Source: Gymnothorax reevesii (lineage: Eukaryota > Chordata > Actinopteri > Anguilliformes > Muraenidae). From it: DNA of 64,000 nucleotides. Made by a program: the position numbers and the translations under genes. The stretch spans positions 4,291,001 to 4,355,000 of the forward strand of contig CM056574.1 in assembly GCA_029721435.1 (NCBI GenBank), written 5' to 3'. Positions 1-11,350 of this stretch are shown here, piece after piece (within the stretch, counting starts at the first letter, position 1; each line of letters begins with the position of its first letter). The notes beneath the pieces are model-generated. The model saw only the letters and a list, made by a program, of their open reading frames with translations, was not told the DNA's origin and searched no databases.

Positions 1-260
1 ATATAAGATTTCCTGCCTGAAGGTCACAGCCCAAAGGTCAAAGGTGAAATCCTGCAAAAATCATAACCTTGCACAAATGTGTGTGACTGTGAGCTACCAT
101 ACCAAATTTGGTGAAGCTGTGAAAATTAGTTGCCGAGTACTGACCTGGGCAAGATTTTCAGGGTCATGGTCACAGAGCTAAGGTCAAAGGTCAATTCCAG
201 CAAAAAAACTGACATTGCACATCTATGGGTCTGTGACAAAACTGTCACAGGTTGGCAGCA
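1..260. repeat. Satellite-like 146-bp repeat, array 1 (cut by window edge)
   Basis: About 1.7 units of a repeat that recurs at 6025-6660. Recognisable words are CCAAATTTGGTGAAGCTG, TTGCCGAGTACTGACC and AAGGTCAAAGGTCA. The unit at 181-193 holds two AGGTCA half-sites separated by one A. The left end lies outside the window. No coding potential is supported. Confidence 0.8.
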
Positions 261-519
261 GCACTGGGTAAACTGCGCTCTTACATACACGCACACATGC
301 TCTTCCCCTCCCATCTTAGCTTGTTGCGGTGAGTACACGCACCACACTTGCTCTCGGTTTACAAAAGCGAGAACATTCTCCCCTCAGTAGTTAAACAAAA
401 AGGATTGCAGACATGGTAACATTCATTAAAACCCGAAGGATGTGTTTATTGTTTTACTTTTATGAATAAAGGCATATTTTAAGCATATTTTACTTTTATG
501 AATAAAGGCATATAAAGAC
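261..519. other. Unassigned spacer with short direct repeat
   Basis: No gene seen. A short direct duplication built on TTTTACTTTTATGAATAAAGG occurs at about 454-510, just outside the surviving 3' part of Gmr1-like copy 1. That is where the element's own 3' LTR should have been. Confidence 0.5.
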
Positions 520-582
520 TCATAAAAGCAAAATTTTTCTTTTCAATACAAAATGGTTAAGTGGATACTTGTCTATACATAC

Positions 583-1065
583 TGTTATGGCCCCAATTTG
601 TGATTACATTTACAACGTAACAGCAACAGCAAGGGATGACAGACACAATTTAAAACTCAAACACATTTAATTAACAAACAAAGACTTTAACTAAACTACT
701 GACCAAGATTGATTAATAACAAGAACAAAAAATTATTCACAGTCCCTTGTTTTGGTGGGGTGGCGTGGTGATGTCCTGGGTTAGGAAAAATGCTCAAATC
801 CAGGCAAAAATTTCTCAGGTTCTGAACAGAAATGACAGGTCTGGTCACATGTATCCTTCTTCTTGCAATTTCTCCTACTACTTTACTGTCTCAATTCTTT
901 TCCTTATATACTCTTTTGCAGACCCCACCCACATTTAGACCTCTTTTTTTTAATTTTCTGAGACTTGCCCCAGACATGTCCAGGACATGTCTAAACATGA
1001 CTCCAGTCTGAGCTTAACAAAAAAAAGGTAAATACTGCCATCTAGTGGCCTATATTCACATTACA
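583..1065 (-). repeat. Solo LTR nested in copy 1, TSD ATAC
   Basis: 483-bp LTR of the Gmr1-like family in reverse orientation, beginning TGTTATGGCCCC and ending CATTACA on the plus strand. ATAC at 579-582 and ATAC at 1066-1069 are a perfect 4-bp target duplication. The sequences on both sides (520-582 and 1066-1112) are adjacent in copies 2 and 3, so the LTR was inserted into copy 1 and is not its own end. Confidence 0.85.
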
Positions 1066-1112
1066 ATACACATCATACAATATTCAAATAAACACGTGAC
1101 ATATATACATAT

Positions 1113-2786
1113 TCAAACACGGGATAAGCAATCAGCAATTACATTGTCTGTACCCTTCACATGCTTAATTTCCAAGTCAAACTCCTGTAAAATCAAACCC
1201 CAATTCAACAATCTCCGATTCTTGTTTTTCATCTTACTCAAAAACATTAACGGATTGTGGTCAGTGTACACAATCATTGGCTTTTGTCCTGTACAAACAT
1301 AAACATCAAAGTGTTGTAAAGAAAGAACCAGAGCCAACAGTTCCTTCTCTATTGTGGAATAGTTCCTTTGGTGGCGATTGAACTTCCTGGAGAAGTATGC
1401 CACGGGATGCTCAATGTCATCAGAGTCACTTCTCTGTAGGAGCACAGATCCACAAGCTTGGTCGCTAGCATCGACCGCGATGGAGAACGGTTTGTTGAAG
1501 TCAGGAGATTTGAGCACGGGGAAGTGACACAGCAGAGACTTCAGGCGATCGAAGGCTCTCTGGCATGCATCATCCCAAGTGAACTTTACGCCCTTCTTCA
1601 GTTGGTTAGTTAGACTGAGAGCAATCTCAGCAAAGTTCTTGCAGAACTTGCGGTAGTACCCGATCATTCCAAGGAAGCGGCGCAAAGCCTTTTTGTTGTG
1701 AGGAACTGGAAAGTCCATGATGGCTTGGACTTTAGCATTTATGGGTGCCACCTTACCCTGGCCTATGACGTAGCCAAGATAGGTGACAGTAGCACAACCA
1801 AAGTCACTCTTGCTCAGGTTAACAGTCAGGTTAGCCTGGGTCAGGCGCTGGAACAACGTCTCTACATCTTTTAGATGTTCTTCCCAGGAGTCACTCCATG
1901 TGATCAGGTCATCGATGTACGCACCGGTGTGTGGCAATCCGGCGATTGTAGACTGTATCATCCTTTGGAACGTGGCTGGGGCATTTTTCATGCCAAAGGG
2001 TATGACTTTATACTGGTACAATCCAGATGGTGTGGCAAAAGCAGAGATGCTCTTGGCCCTCTCAGTTAAAGGCACACACCAATAACCCTTCAATAAATCA
2101 ATCTTGGTCAGAAACTTTGCTTGCCCTACTCTATCAATACAATCATCAATCCTAGGTATTGGAAACACATCAGTTCTAGTTACAGTATTGACTTTGCGAT
2201 AATCTGTACAGAATCTAGTACTTCTATCAGGTTTTGGAACTAGCACAAAGGGTGAACTCCAATCTGAGTTGGAGGGTCTGATAATATCATGTTTTAACAT
2301 GTACTCAACCTCTTTCTCAGCAATCTTTCTCTTTTCAGGATTCATCCGGTACGGATGCTGTTTTATTGGTTTGGCATCACCAACATCTACATCATGAGAG
2401 GTTATAGAAACTCTCTTTGGAACATCAGGAAACAGATCCTCATATTTCTTGATTAACCTCTCAAACTGATCTCTCTGTGAGGGTTCTAAGTGCTGGAGTT
2501 TTACATCAAGATTTTGCAACACTTCAGAATTCGACAATTTACATGAAAGTACTTCAGCTTTAATTCTTGGTTCATCATCTTGAAACTCCCCCTCATCTTC
2601 ACACGTTTCGACCATTGGAGAATCTGAAGTGACAGCTGCAGCCCTAGCATTTCTGTCATGATAAGGCTTCAACATGTTAATGCGACACAATTGTTTTGGT
2701 TTTCTCCTATCTGGAGTCTTCACAATGTAATTGAGATCATTGAGTTTTGTCAGAATTTCATAAGGACCATGAAATCTAGCCTGCAA
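1113..2786 (-). pseudogene. pol: Reverse transcriptase-RNase H of Gmr1-like copy 1
   Basis: Open stretch of 557 codons covering the last part of the polyprotein. It begins in the integrase C-terminal linker (MQARFHGPYEIL), then the RT domain with KPDRSTRFCTDY fingers and the YIDDLITWS catalytic box, the FLGMIGYYRKF connection, and RNase H with VDASDQACGS, YSTIEKELLAL and YTDHNPL. It ends at a natural stop before the LTR. RT copies element RNA into cDNA and RNase H removes the template. The upstream reading frame is cut off by a TAG at about 2799 where copies 2 and 3 have leucine-type sequence, so the domain is separated from its integrase. There is no env-like frame downstream. Confidence 0.9.
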
Positions 2787-2798
2787 TGGATTGGACTG

Positions 2799-4622
2799 CT
2801 AGGGAAACAACACATGGACCTTGTCTCCTGGTTTAAACTCACGGCTTCTAGCCTTATGATCATACCAAGTTTTCATTTTTCCCTGACTTGATTTCAAGTT
2901 CTCTTTGGCTAGGTCACAAGCTGCACGCAATCTTTCCTTGAACTTGCTAACATAGTCTAACAGACTGATTTGCGGCTCTTCCTCTCGCCATTGTTCACTC
3001 AACAATAGCAAAGGTCCTCTCACTTCATGACCAAACACTAGCTCAAATGGACTGAATCCAGTAGACTCCTGCACTGCTTCTCTAGCTGCAAACAACAGCA
3101 AATGAACACCTTCATCCCAGTCTTTCTCATGGTCATAACAATAAGTCCTCATCATTGTCTTGAGAGTGGAATGAAACCGCTCTAAGGCACCCTGACTTTC
3201 TGGATGATAGGCACTAGAAAGAATCTGCTTTGCACCTAGTTCATACACAACCTGCTGAAACAAATCAGAAGTGAAATTGCTACCTTGGTCTGACTGAATT
3301 TCCTTGGGAAGGCCAAACAACGTGAAGAACTTTATCAAAGCCTTCAAGATTGCAGTTGCCTTGATGTTATGTAGAGGTATGGCTTCAGGGAATCTGGTAG
3401 ATGCACACATGATTGTCAACAAATACTGATTTCCAGATCTAGTCTTGGGTAATGGACCAACACAATCAACAATGACTTTAGAGAACGGCTCCCCAAATGC
3501 TGGGATAGGCTGTAATGGAGATACAGGTGGGTCTAACTGGTGTTTTCCAACTACTTGACAAGTGTGACAGGTTTTGCAAAAGTTGGAAACGTCTTTCCGA
3601 AGCCCAGGCCAAAAGAAGTGTTTCATGATCTTATCAACAGTCTTGTTAACACCAAGATGACCTCCTAAAGGAAAACTATGAGCCATTGTTAAGATCTCAT
3701 TCCTGTAGACCTTCGGAACAACAATTAGCCTGACCACTGCCCAATCTGCATTGGCAGGGATATCAGGAGGGCGCCACTTCCTCATCAACACACCATCCTT
3801 GAGATAATACCCAACTGGAACTGCGTCTATTTCTTTATCAGGAAGGGCTCTCCTCTTTAGTACACAAATTTCAGGATCATTAGTTTGCTCCTCAATCAAC
3901 CGCTTTCTGGACAGAGACAAGTCTCCAGGCACATCAGAATCACCAAACCCCTCTGGCTGGCTGAACAATGAACTGATAAAAGTGTCTGATAAGTTCTCAA
4001 ACGGAGAAAACATAGTAGGCCAATCAGAGTCATGAGGCGAACCACCTGAGTCCTGACTAGTCAATGTGCTGGACGGCACCACAACATCTTCTTCTTTAGC
4101 CTTCTTAGCTATAGCACGAGTCATTGCGCAAGAAGGGTACAGAGATGGGTCCTCATCCCCATCTTCAGTGCTCGGCTGTGAAGTAAGATGTACAGGGGGA
4201 ACTACTTTGCCCCCAGCCAGGTCATTGCCTAGCAACAGAGAAACACCCTTTATAGGTAGACTTGACATAAGTCCCACCTTTACCTGTCCTGTAACTAAAT
4301 CTGACTTCAAGAATATAGAGCGCAGGGGTACAGATACAGTCCTCCCTTCAATACCTTGTACAAGTATGAAATCCCCTGAAGCGGTCTCATCACGTAACTC
4401 CAAAGAGTCCATCAACAAAAGTGACTGAGAAGCGCCGGTATCCCTTAGGATATATATGGGGACAGGAGTAGTATGCTCATTCAGAGCCACAAATCCCTCT
4501 GACACAAATGGAAGAAATTCCTCCCTCAAGAAGTCAGCTGTATTAGGCTTTTTAGCCCCACAAGAAGCAGGTAATTTAGCAGATCGGTAATCTACTACAG
4601 GGGTTTCTAACCTTGTTTTCAC
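2799..4622 (-). pseudogene. pol: Protease-integrase of Gmr1-like copy 1
   Basis: 607-codon frame. Near its start is the aspartic protease motif ILRDTGASQ. An integrase follows, with an HHCC zinc-binding segment (GGHLGVNKTV to CKTCHTC) and the DDE core seen as VDCVGPLP, SDQGSNF and QGALERF. The integrase inserts the cDNA; the protease matures the polyprotein. It ends at an in-frame TAG in the linker to RT. The real upstream start is gag, lost through the capsid deletion, so the methionine at 4622 is only the first one in the surviving frame. Confidence 0.9.
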
Positions 4623-4689
4623 AAAGGCATTTGGGTTGGTATCCTTTTCTTTTTCTTTCTTAGCTTTTAGGAACCAACAGTTAGTTGAA

Positions 4690-5113
4690 ACATGACCAGA
4701 TTTCTTGCAAATTTTTCTAACTCAAATTCTCTTTGTTTTTCTTTTTCTTCCCTTTCTTTCTCTCTTTCTTCCCTCTCAAATTCTCTTTGTTTTTCTTTTT
4801 CCTCCCTTTATTTTTCTCTTTCCTCCCTTTCAATCTCTAACATTTTTAATTTAAGTTCCATTTCTATATTTGGATTTTCCACTGGAAACTGTTCCAGATC
4901 TCCTGGTGCAAACACATTTTCATCAATGTAATATTCAACTATCTCTCTAGCCAGTCTTGCTTTTCGCATGGCTGGTTTTACCTCTGTCAGCTCCAAATGT
5001 CTGCAAATTTCTAGCAGTTCGGTCTTTTTAAAAGACTTCAAAACCTCAAAGGTTGGTGATGCCAAGAAATCATCCATTGCTGTTGATCTGTCAATATATT
5101 TAGGAAAATTCAC
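4690..5113 (-). pseudogene. gag: Gag N-terminus of Gmr1-like copy 1, capsid deleted
   Basis: The N-terminal Gag module (AMDDFLASPTFEVLKSFKK, then a SAP-like helical segment with KPAMRKARLA) and a charged Glu/Arg/Lys coiled-coil are present. A TAA interrupts the coiled-coil at about 4808. The sequence then jumps straight into the zinc knuckle region. Against copy 3 this is loss of 787 bp between two copies of TTGCAAGA, removing the SCAN-like capsid and shifting the frame. Confidence 0.85.
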
Positions 5114-5173
5114 AAAAACAATTTTACAATTTGAAATGTTAGATTTTCAATAAATTACTCACACAATGGTCTG

Positions 5174-5192
5174 TGCCGGACTTGAGCCCCCA
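5174..5192 (-). promoter_or_regulatory. Primer binding site, tRNA-Pro type (copy 1)
   Basis: Reverse strand reads TGGGGGCTCAAGTCCGG, three bases (AAT) after the 5' LTR. The first nine bases match the complement of a tRNA-Pro 3' end. The two-to-three extra bases after TGGGGGCTC are shared by all three main copies. Confidence 0.65.
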
Positions 5193-5195
5193 ATT

Positions 5196-5692
5196 TGTTA
5201 TGGCCCGATTTGTTATTACTTTGCACAATAGCGAAGGATGACACAAAAATTTTAGAACTTGAACACATTTAATTTTTAACAAAAAAAAAAACAACTAACA
5301 ACTAACCTACAACTAAGGACCAAGATTGATTAACAACAAAACAACAGAAATATTTACAGTCCCTTGTTTTTTGGGGTGGCTTGGTGATGTTTCGGGTGAG
5401 GAAAACGCTCTAACACAGGCAAAAATCCACTAAAGAAACTTCACAGGTCTTGAACAGAATGACAGGTCTGGTCACATGTATCCTTCTTCTTGCAATTTCT
5501 CCTACGACTTTACTGTCTCAATTCTACTCTTTATATACTCTTTTGCAGACCCCACCCACATTTAGACCTCTTTTTTTTTATTTTCTGGGACTTTCCCCAG
5601 ACATGTCCAGGACATGTCTAAACCTAGCTCCAGTCTGGGCTGAATTAAAGAAAGGTAAATACTGCCATCTAGTGGCCTCTATTCACTTCACA
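5196..5692 (-). repeat. 5' LTR of Gmr1-like copy 1
   Basis: 497-bp LTR, TG..CA ended. It carries the common family blocks (GCCATCTAGTGGCC, a TATATACTC promoter-like block, CAGACATGTCCAGGACATGT) but is visibly more diverged than the solo LTR at 583-1065, as expected if copy 1 is older than that insertion. Confidence 0.85.
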
Positions 5693-6024
5693 GTATCTTC
5701 AGGTGGTATTGTCCTGGGGGTGGGACTCCAGCTGTAAGGGCTTATTTTACCCGCTGTGTCGAGTTGGTGGAAGAGTGGTATGCAGGTTGGAGCCCAGAAC
5801 AGCACTGCCATTGCTGTCTGTGCATTTGTGTTGTATGTAGTGTTCTGTTATTAATCTTGTATATACTTTCTTTGGAGCACAAATTTATTTTGGCACTTTT
5901 TACCATTTTTCCTGGAACACTAAAATAAATGTCTTTTTTGCACTGTTCTCACCATCTTCGACTTCACCATTTGTTTTTGTAAAATTACGTTTGGACCCGC
6001 AAGGTTCACACTACCTGACAGGGT
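5693..6024. other. Unassigned spacer
   Basis: No gene, tandem repeat or known element recognised. The stretch ends in CACTACCTGACA immediately before the satellite array, which could be the end of another LTR, but no partner was found. Confidence 0.4.
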
Positions 6025-6660
6025 CATGGTGGGTTACCAAACCAAATTTGGTGTAGTTGCGAGAATTAGTTGCAGAGTACTGACCCAGACAAAATTTCAA
6101 GGGTTAAGGTCACAGAGCTAAGGTCAAAGGTCAAATCCAGCAAAAAAACTCACAATGCGGAATTAGCTGCGGGAATTAGTTGCCGTGTACTGACCCGGAC
6201 AAGATTTCCACAATCAAGGTCACAGAGCTATGGTCAAAGGTCAAATCCAGCAAAAATCCTGGCACTGCACATCCATAGGTCATAGTGAGTTACCATACCA
6301 AATGTCGTGAAGCTGGGAGAATTAGTTGCTGGGTACTGACCCGGACAAGATATCCAGGGTCAAGGTCATAGAGCTAAGGTCAAAGGTCAAATCCAGCAAA
6401 AATTCAGATGTTGCACATCTATGGGTCATCGTGAGGTACCATACTAAATTTGGTGAAGCTGCAATCATTAGTTGTTGAATACTGACCCAGAAAATGTCAC
6501 CCGGACAAGATTTCCAGGGTCAAGATCACAGCGCTAAGGTCAACGGGCAATTCCAGCAAAAACGTTGCACATCTATGGGTCATTGTGAGTTACCATACTA
6601 AATTTGGTAAAGCTGCGATCAATAGTTGCCAATTACTGGCCCGGACAAAATCATGGACGG
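6025..6660. repeat. Satellite-like 146-bp repeat, array 2
   Basis: About four units. The landmark TACTGACCCGGACAAGA recurs at about 6190, 6336 and 6482, giving a 146-bp period; the first unit is shortened to about 110 bp and the last has a local duplication around CCCGGACAAGA. Perfect AGGTCA-A-AGGTCA pairs lie at 6121-6133 and 6377-6389, with a one-mismatch copy at 6231-6243. The array ends in a GGACGGACGACAG stretch. Confidence 0.85.
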
Positions 6661-6805
6661 ACGACAGATGACAGACGAGAGACGGACACACAGGTGACGA
6701 CAAAAGCCCTCCGGGTCGAAGTTGGCTGAGGGGTAAAAAGTGGCCAAGAAAAGGTAACAAGGAATGTTAACTGAGATGATTGAGAAAATTAGCAGTATTC
6801 GCAAT

Positions 6806-7386
6806 CAGTGGCGGCTGGTGAATTGGCAACAGGGGAAGCCCAAACAATCCCTTAAAGTTAATGATTGTTCATGACTTGTTTTCAATCATTCATTTAAATT
6901 ACAATAACAGAAACTCCGAAAACTCAACATTATCTGATGCGGCCAGTTTTCATTAATAACACATGCCTGTCAACTCTCACGCATTCGGCATGAGTTTAAG
7001 TGCCATTTTTACGTTCCTCTGCTGTAGACAGCAATTATTCTATCAACGCTTATGGAAGAGATTTTCGTGTGGAATTTAAGTACTTGTGCATGGAGGAGTT
7101 TGAAGCAATGGAATTGCATGAATACGTTTCAAATTATCTTATTTCATTTAAACAATCATGAAACAATTGCATTGCTTCCAACCCCAACCCCTGAGTAAAT
7201 AAAAGCGTGAGAAGTCTGGAGTCGTAATCAGTATAAATGAAAACTGGCCACATCTGATAATGTAGAGAGTTTTCAGAGTTTCTGTTATGGTAATTTAAAT
7301 GAATGATTGAAAACGGGTCATGAAAAATCATTAACTTTAACGGATTGTTTGGGCTTTCCCTGTTGCCAATTCATGAGCTGCCAATG
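6806..7386. mobile_element. hAT-like MITE with long terminal inverted repeats
   Basis: Left arm 6806-6960 and right arm 7232-7386 are imperfect inverted repeats of about 155 bp, both carrying GAATTGGCAACAGGG and CATTCATTTAAATTAC. The end CAGTGGCGGCTGG is typical of hAT termini. The flanks TTCGCAAT (6798-6805) and ATCGCAAT (7387-7394) match at 7 of 8 positions, the size expected for a hAT target duplication. No transposase frame is present, so it is non-autonomous. Confidence 0.8.
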
Positions 7387-8391
7387 ATCGCAATAGTTAT
7401 TGAAGCAAAGGGGAGAAGGAAGACAGAGAGGAAATACAAAAGGAAAAAAAACTGAAAAATGTGATGAGTAGACCTATTTTAAAAAATTAATAAGTAAAGG
7501 GAATTGTGGAGCATGAGGTTGAGAAAGTGGGGGTAGGATAAGAATAATTCTTTATGGCCAGTAAGAACTGTGGTATCCATGATTTTTTTCCCTTTTTTTT
7601 GGTAGTGTGCGAAGACATTAGTTGACTGGCAGCGAGATAATATCATGAAAGCATGAAATTGTTAAATTGTTGTAGTTGTTTTTTTTTTTTTTTTGTAGGG
7701 CAGAGTAGTGCTCAATTGACAATTGTTTTGCTAACCAGTCTAACCACTGAGATATTTTCAGCTGTTTTTTGTTTTTCCAGTTCAGCAGAATTGTGTTCTT
7801 GGTGATAGTTAGGGCCACTAGTAGAGGTGTTGTGATTTGTGTTGGAATTGTGTTAATTTCACCTAATATGCAGATGAATGGGGTTCATGGGATGCTGCAT
7901 TTAAATTGTGGTGACAGTTTGGTGGTCACCTCGTCCAAAAAGTGTTGTACAGGTTGACAGAGCCAAACCGCATGGAAGGAGTTACCTGTAGTGTTAAGAG
8001 TACATTGAGTTCATTTATCGGTTTCTGATAGTCCCATTTTGTTTGTTGTGTAATATGTGTCCTGTGCTTTACCTTATACTGGATAAGTCTAATATTAGTA
8101 TTCTATTACATGTTGTAGATGTTCCTGCAGATTTCATTCCAGAAGTTTGTGTTAGTTGGGATGTTGAGATCTTCTTCCCATTTGTGTATTGGGATGTATA
8201 GTGTGCTGTCAGAACCAAGGGAGGTCAATGTTGTTGAAATCAATTTGTTCCTCTATTGGCTGTTTTAGTTGGATGTATTGGAAGTACTGATTTTTATTAA
8301 TGTTGTATTTATCAATTAACTGCGGGAAGGAAAGCAGGCTGTCATTTTTTGAAAAATATGGTGCATAAGTGAGACCCCTTTTTCTTTCCAT

Positions 8392-8845
8392 TGTTACGGC
8401 CCCAGTTTGTTACGGCAAATCGGACAGCAAGGGACGACAGACAAAATTTTAAAACTTGAACAGATTTAATAAAATAAAGCACTGACCAAGATTGATAATA
8501 TAAAAAAATGAGATAGTTACAGAGATGGGGTTGCTTTGTGCGATGTTCTGGGACAGGAAAATGCTCCAACACAGGCAAAAATCCACAAAAAGCTTCACAG
8601 GTCTTGAAAAGAGTGACAGGTCTGGTCAAATGTATCCTTCTTGCAATTTCTCCTACTACTTTACTCTCTCAATATTTCTCTTTATATACTCTTTTCCAGC
8701 CCCCTACCACCTTCCAGACTTTTTTCAGTTCTCTGGGACTTCCCCTCTCAGACATGCCCAGGACATGCCCAAAACCTTGCTTCAGACTGGCTTACCAAAA
8801 AAAAGTCAATACTGCCATCTAGTCACTTCTTTTTTCCACATTACA
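8392..8845 (-). repeat. Old Gmr1-family LTR inside the L1
   Basis: 454-bp LTR in reverse orientation, starting TGTTACGGCCCC and ending CACATTACA, with the TATATACTC promoter-like block and the GCCATCTAGT block. The 4-bp flanks (CCAT and TATG) do not match. L1 coding sequence is also missing between the two sides, which suggests a deletion accompanied or followed the insertion. Confidence 0.75.
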
Positions 8846-9570
8846 TATGTTAATCTTGTGTGTTATTTGCTTAGTTGTGATACCTGTGATTGCGTTATTT
8901 TGTCTGATTGCTGCTGCTAGTGGTTCAATGAAGAGGGTGAAGAGTTGTGGTGAGAGTGGACATCCTTGTCTGGTACCCCTGTGAAGTGCAAAACTTTGTG
9001 CTGTAGTCCGTTAGTTATGACTGCTGCCCTAGGAGTGCTGTGTAGTGTTTTTATCCACTGGATGAATGACTCTCCAAAGCCAAATTTTTCCAAAGTCATG
9101 AAAAGAAATGTCCAGTTAACTTTATCAAAGGCCTTTTCTGCATCAAGTGAAAGGATAATGGCTTTAATTTTTTGTTCATAAGCTGTGTGAATAATATTGA
9201 ATAATCTGCATGTGTTGTTTGATGAATGTCTGTCTTTTATGAATCCAGCACAGTCTGGGCATATGTGAGATTGAATAAATGGTTCTGCCCGGATTGCTAG
9301 CGCTTTACTTATCATTTTTTATGTCTGTGTTGATGAGGGAGATTGGTCTATAACTTGAAGCTGTACTGAGATGTTAGCGGTGTTCATATGTGAGGGGATG
9401 GTTTGTGATATTTTTATTTCATCTGCCATTCTAATAAATAGTGGTGAGATCATCTTCCAGAAATGTTTGTAAAACTCGGTCGGGAATCCATCTGGGCCTG
9501 GTGCTTTATTATTTACCATTTTTTCCAGTGCTTTTTCATATTCTGGAACTGATAACGGTTTTTCCAAGTT
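8846..9570 (-). pseudogene. L1 reverse transcriptase fragment
   Basis: Two frames, 9319-9567 and 8917-9315, give consecutive RT fingers and palm segments: the LEKMVNNKAPGPDGFPTEF block, then AGFIKDRHSSNNTCRLFN, then SLDAEKAFDKVNWTFLF. The last segment shifts frame near VPDKD; the other frame continues as [19 protein letters not shown]. The fragment ends at the LTR before the YxDD box. RT of this clade copies its own RNA at a nicked target. It is not functional here. Confidence 0.8.
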
Positions 9571-10321
9571 GTTGATTTGATTGAAGGAGAGATGCGGGAG
9601 TGTAATATTATTCAGGAAACTATCATTTTCTTCTATGTTTTTTCCCTTTCATGACTGTATAAATTCATGTAAATTTTTTTGAAAATGTTATATATGGTTT
9701 GTTGGTCACTGATGTTATTCCCGGCTGAGTCTTTAACAGTTGTGATGTATCTTTTTGTCCTTGTTGTGTTTAAGTTGATTTGCTAAATATTTCCCAGATT
9801 TATCGCCATGTTCATAGTGGTTCTTTCATACTTTTTGTAGTAAAAATTGGGCCTTTTTGTTCATAACATTATCTAGCTGAAATTTGGTTTCTCTTGATTT
9901 CCATAAGTGTTTGTTCTGTGGGATTAATTGCATGTGAATTATGTAGTAACTTGATTTTTTCTTCCAATTTGGTTTCCAATTCTTGTTGTATTTTTTTGTT
10001 GTGGGTGGAATATTAAATTATTTTACCTCTCAGCACTGCTTTTGCCGTTTCCCAAAGGAGTGTTGGTGTGACGCTTGGAGAGTCATTCATTTCCAAAAAG
10101 AATGGCCACTCCTTTTGAATTATGCATCAAAATTATTGTCTTAGAGTAAAGATGTGTTAAAGCACCAGTTTGGGAAGTTTTTTGTTTCTTGCTTTGTGAT
10201 AAGGGTAAAACTGATAGAGTCATGGTCAGAAGGATGTGTTGTAGTTTGCACAATGTCTTTTATCATTGAGTTGCTTGTAAGGAAATAATCAATTCATGAG
10301 AAAGTTTGGTGAACTGTGGAA

Positions 10322-11350
10322 TGCCAGGGGAATTCTGTTGCCGTCAGGTTTTGTAGTCTCCAACCATCGCCAAGACCCAGATGGCGGCTGCGCATCTGAC
10401 ACAGGAATTATTGAAAATCTCAAATTGGCTAGAGTTGTCACATTTAACCTAGAATGTCAAGAATCAAAAATGAAATTATTGATGAAGTGAGTGAAGTAAA
10501 ATACCTGGGAATTATTTTGGATAAAAATTTTAAATTTGATAGACAAGTAAAGCATATCTGCAAAAAGGTTAAACCGAACTTAAACTGTTTTCGTCACATC
10601 AGAAAGGACTTATCATATAAAACTGCACTTCTGTGTATGCATGCTATGATTTTTCACACTTGTCTTACAGCGTCACATCATGGTCACAATCTTCTCAAAC
10701 TGTTTTAAAACCAATAAGATCAATTTATAAACAGGCTTTAAAAATCATGGATCAGAAACCGATGAGATGGCACCATTGTGGTATTTTAAGAAAACAATCT
10801 TTTTACTTTTGAAAACTTTGTGATTTATCGTAATATCAATCTGGTTTTTAAATGTCTAAATAATCATGTTTCAACTCTGTTCTCTGGTCTGGTTAGTCGA
10901 CGTCAGAGCTCTGGTAGGGCAAGACGTGCTTCAACAAATGGTGACAGTAATGTTCCAATGTGCAAGAACTCATTTGGTCAGTCAGCTTTCTCAGTTAAGG
11001 AGGCAAACCTCTGGAACTCTTTCCCCACGGAGCTAAAACATGTATCATGCTCACATGTATAGCTTTTGACTGGTAACTTGAATGATTATGTCTGCTTTTG
11101 TTTTCTGCTTGTGTTTTTTTTTCCCCCTTTCATTTGTTAATGTCTTGGGTAATGGGTTGATGATGCCAAATTTACAAGTATGTATGTATATATATATTCC
11201 TTTTGTACTTAGGTTTTAGACTATACTTTTAGAAAAGTCTCCTGTGGACAGGTGTTGAAAACTAGCACTTGTGCTTTATACACTGTAAGCAACGCATCTG
11301 GTTCGTCCAATGTGATTTGTGATGTCCATGTCAAATAAATAAAACATAAA
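10322..11350 (+). mobile_element. L2/CR1-like LINE 3' fragment inside the L1
   Basis: Plus-strand remains of an RT C-terminal domain: VSEVKYLGIILDKNFKFD, VKPNLNCFRHIRKDLS and LLCMHAMIFHT at 10454-10708, then NLVFKCLNNHVSTL and GQSAFSVKEANLWNSFPTE at 10820-11062. A short 3' tail follows, ending in AAATAAATAAAACATAAAAC. L1 endonuclease sequence continues on both sides, so this is a later 5'-truncated insertion. Exact ends are approximate and no target duplication was seen. Confidence 0.7.

Larger units (their letters stand above)
520..5692 (-). mobile_element. Gmr1-like Ty3/Gypsy retrotransposon, copy 1 (defective)
   Basis: Reverse-strand LTR retrotransposon with gag, protease, integrase, reverse transcriptase and RNase H in that order. 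Integrase before RT is the mark of the Gmr1-like group, not of ordinary Ty3/Gypsy. The 5' LTR (5196-5692) and a proline-type primer site are present. Its own 3' LTR is missing: the non-coding tail stops at about 520. An unrelated solo LTR of the same family sits inside that tail at 583-1065. Gag lacks its capsid through a 787-bp deletion, and in-frame stops occur in gag and in the integrase-RT linker, so the copy cannot be autonomous. Confidence 0.9.

Noticed and set aside
8388..8849. Target duplication for the LTR in the L1
   Set aside because: Flanking tetramers CCAT and TATG do not match, and L1 sequence is missing at the junction.
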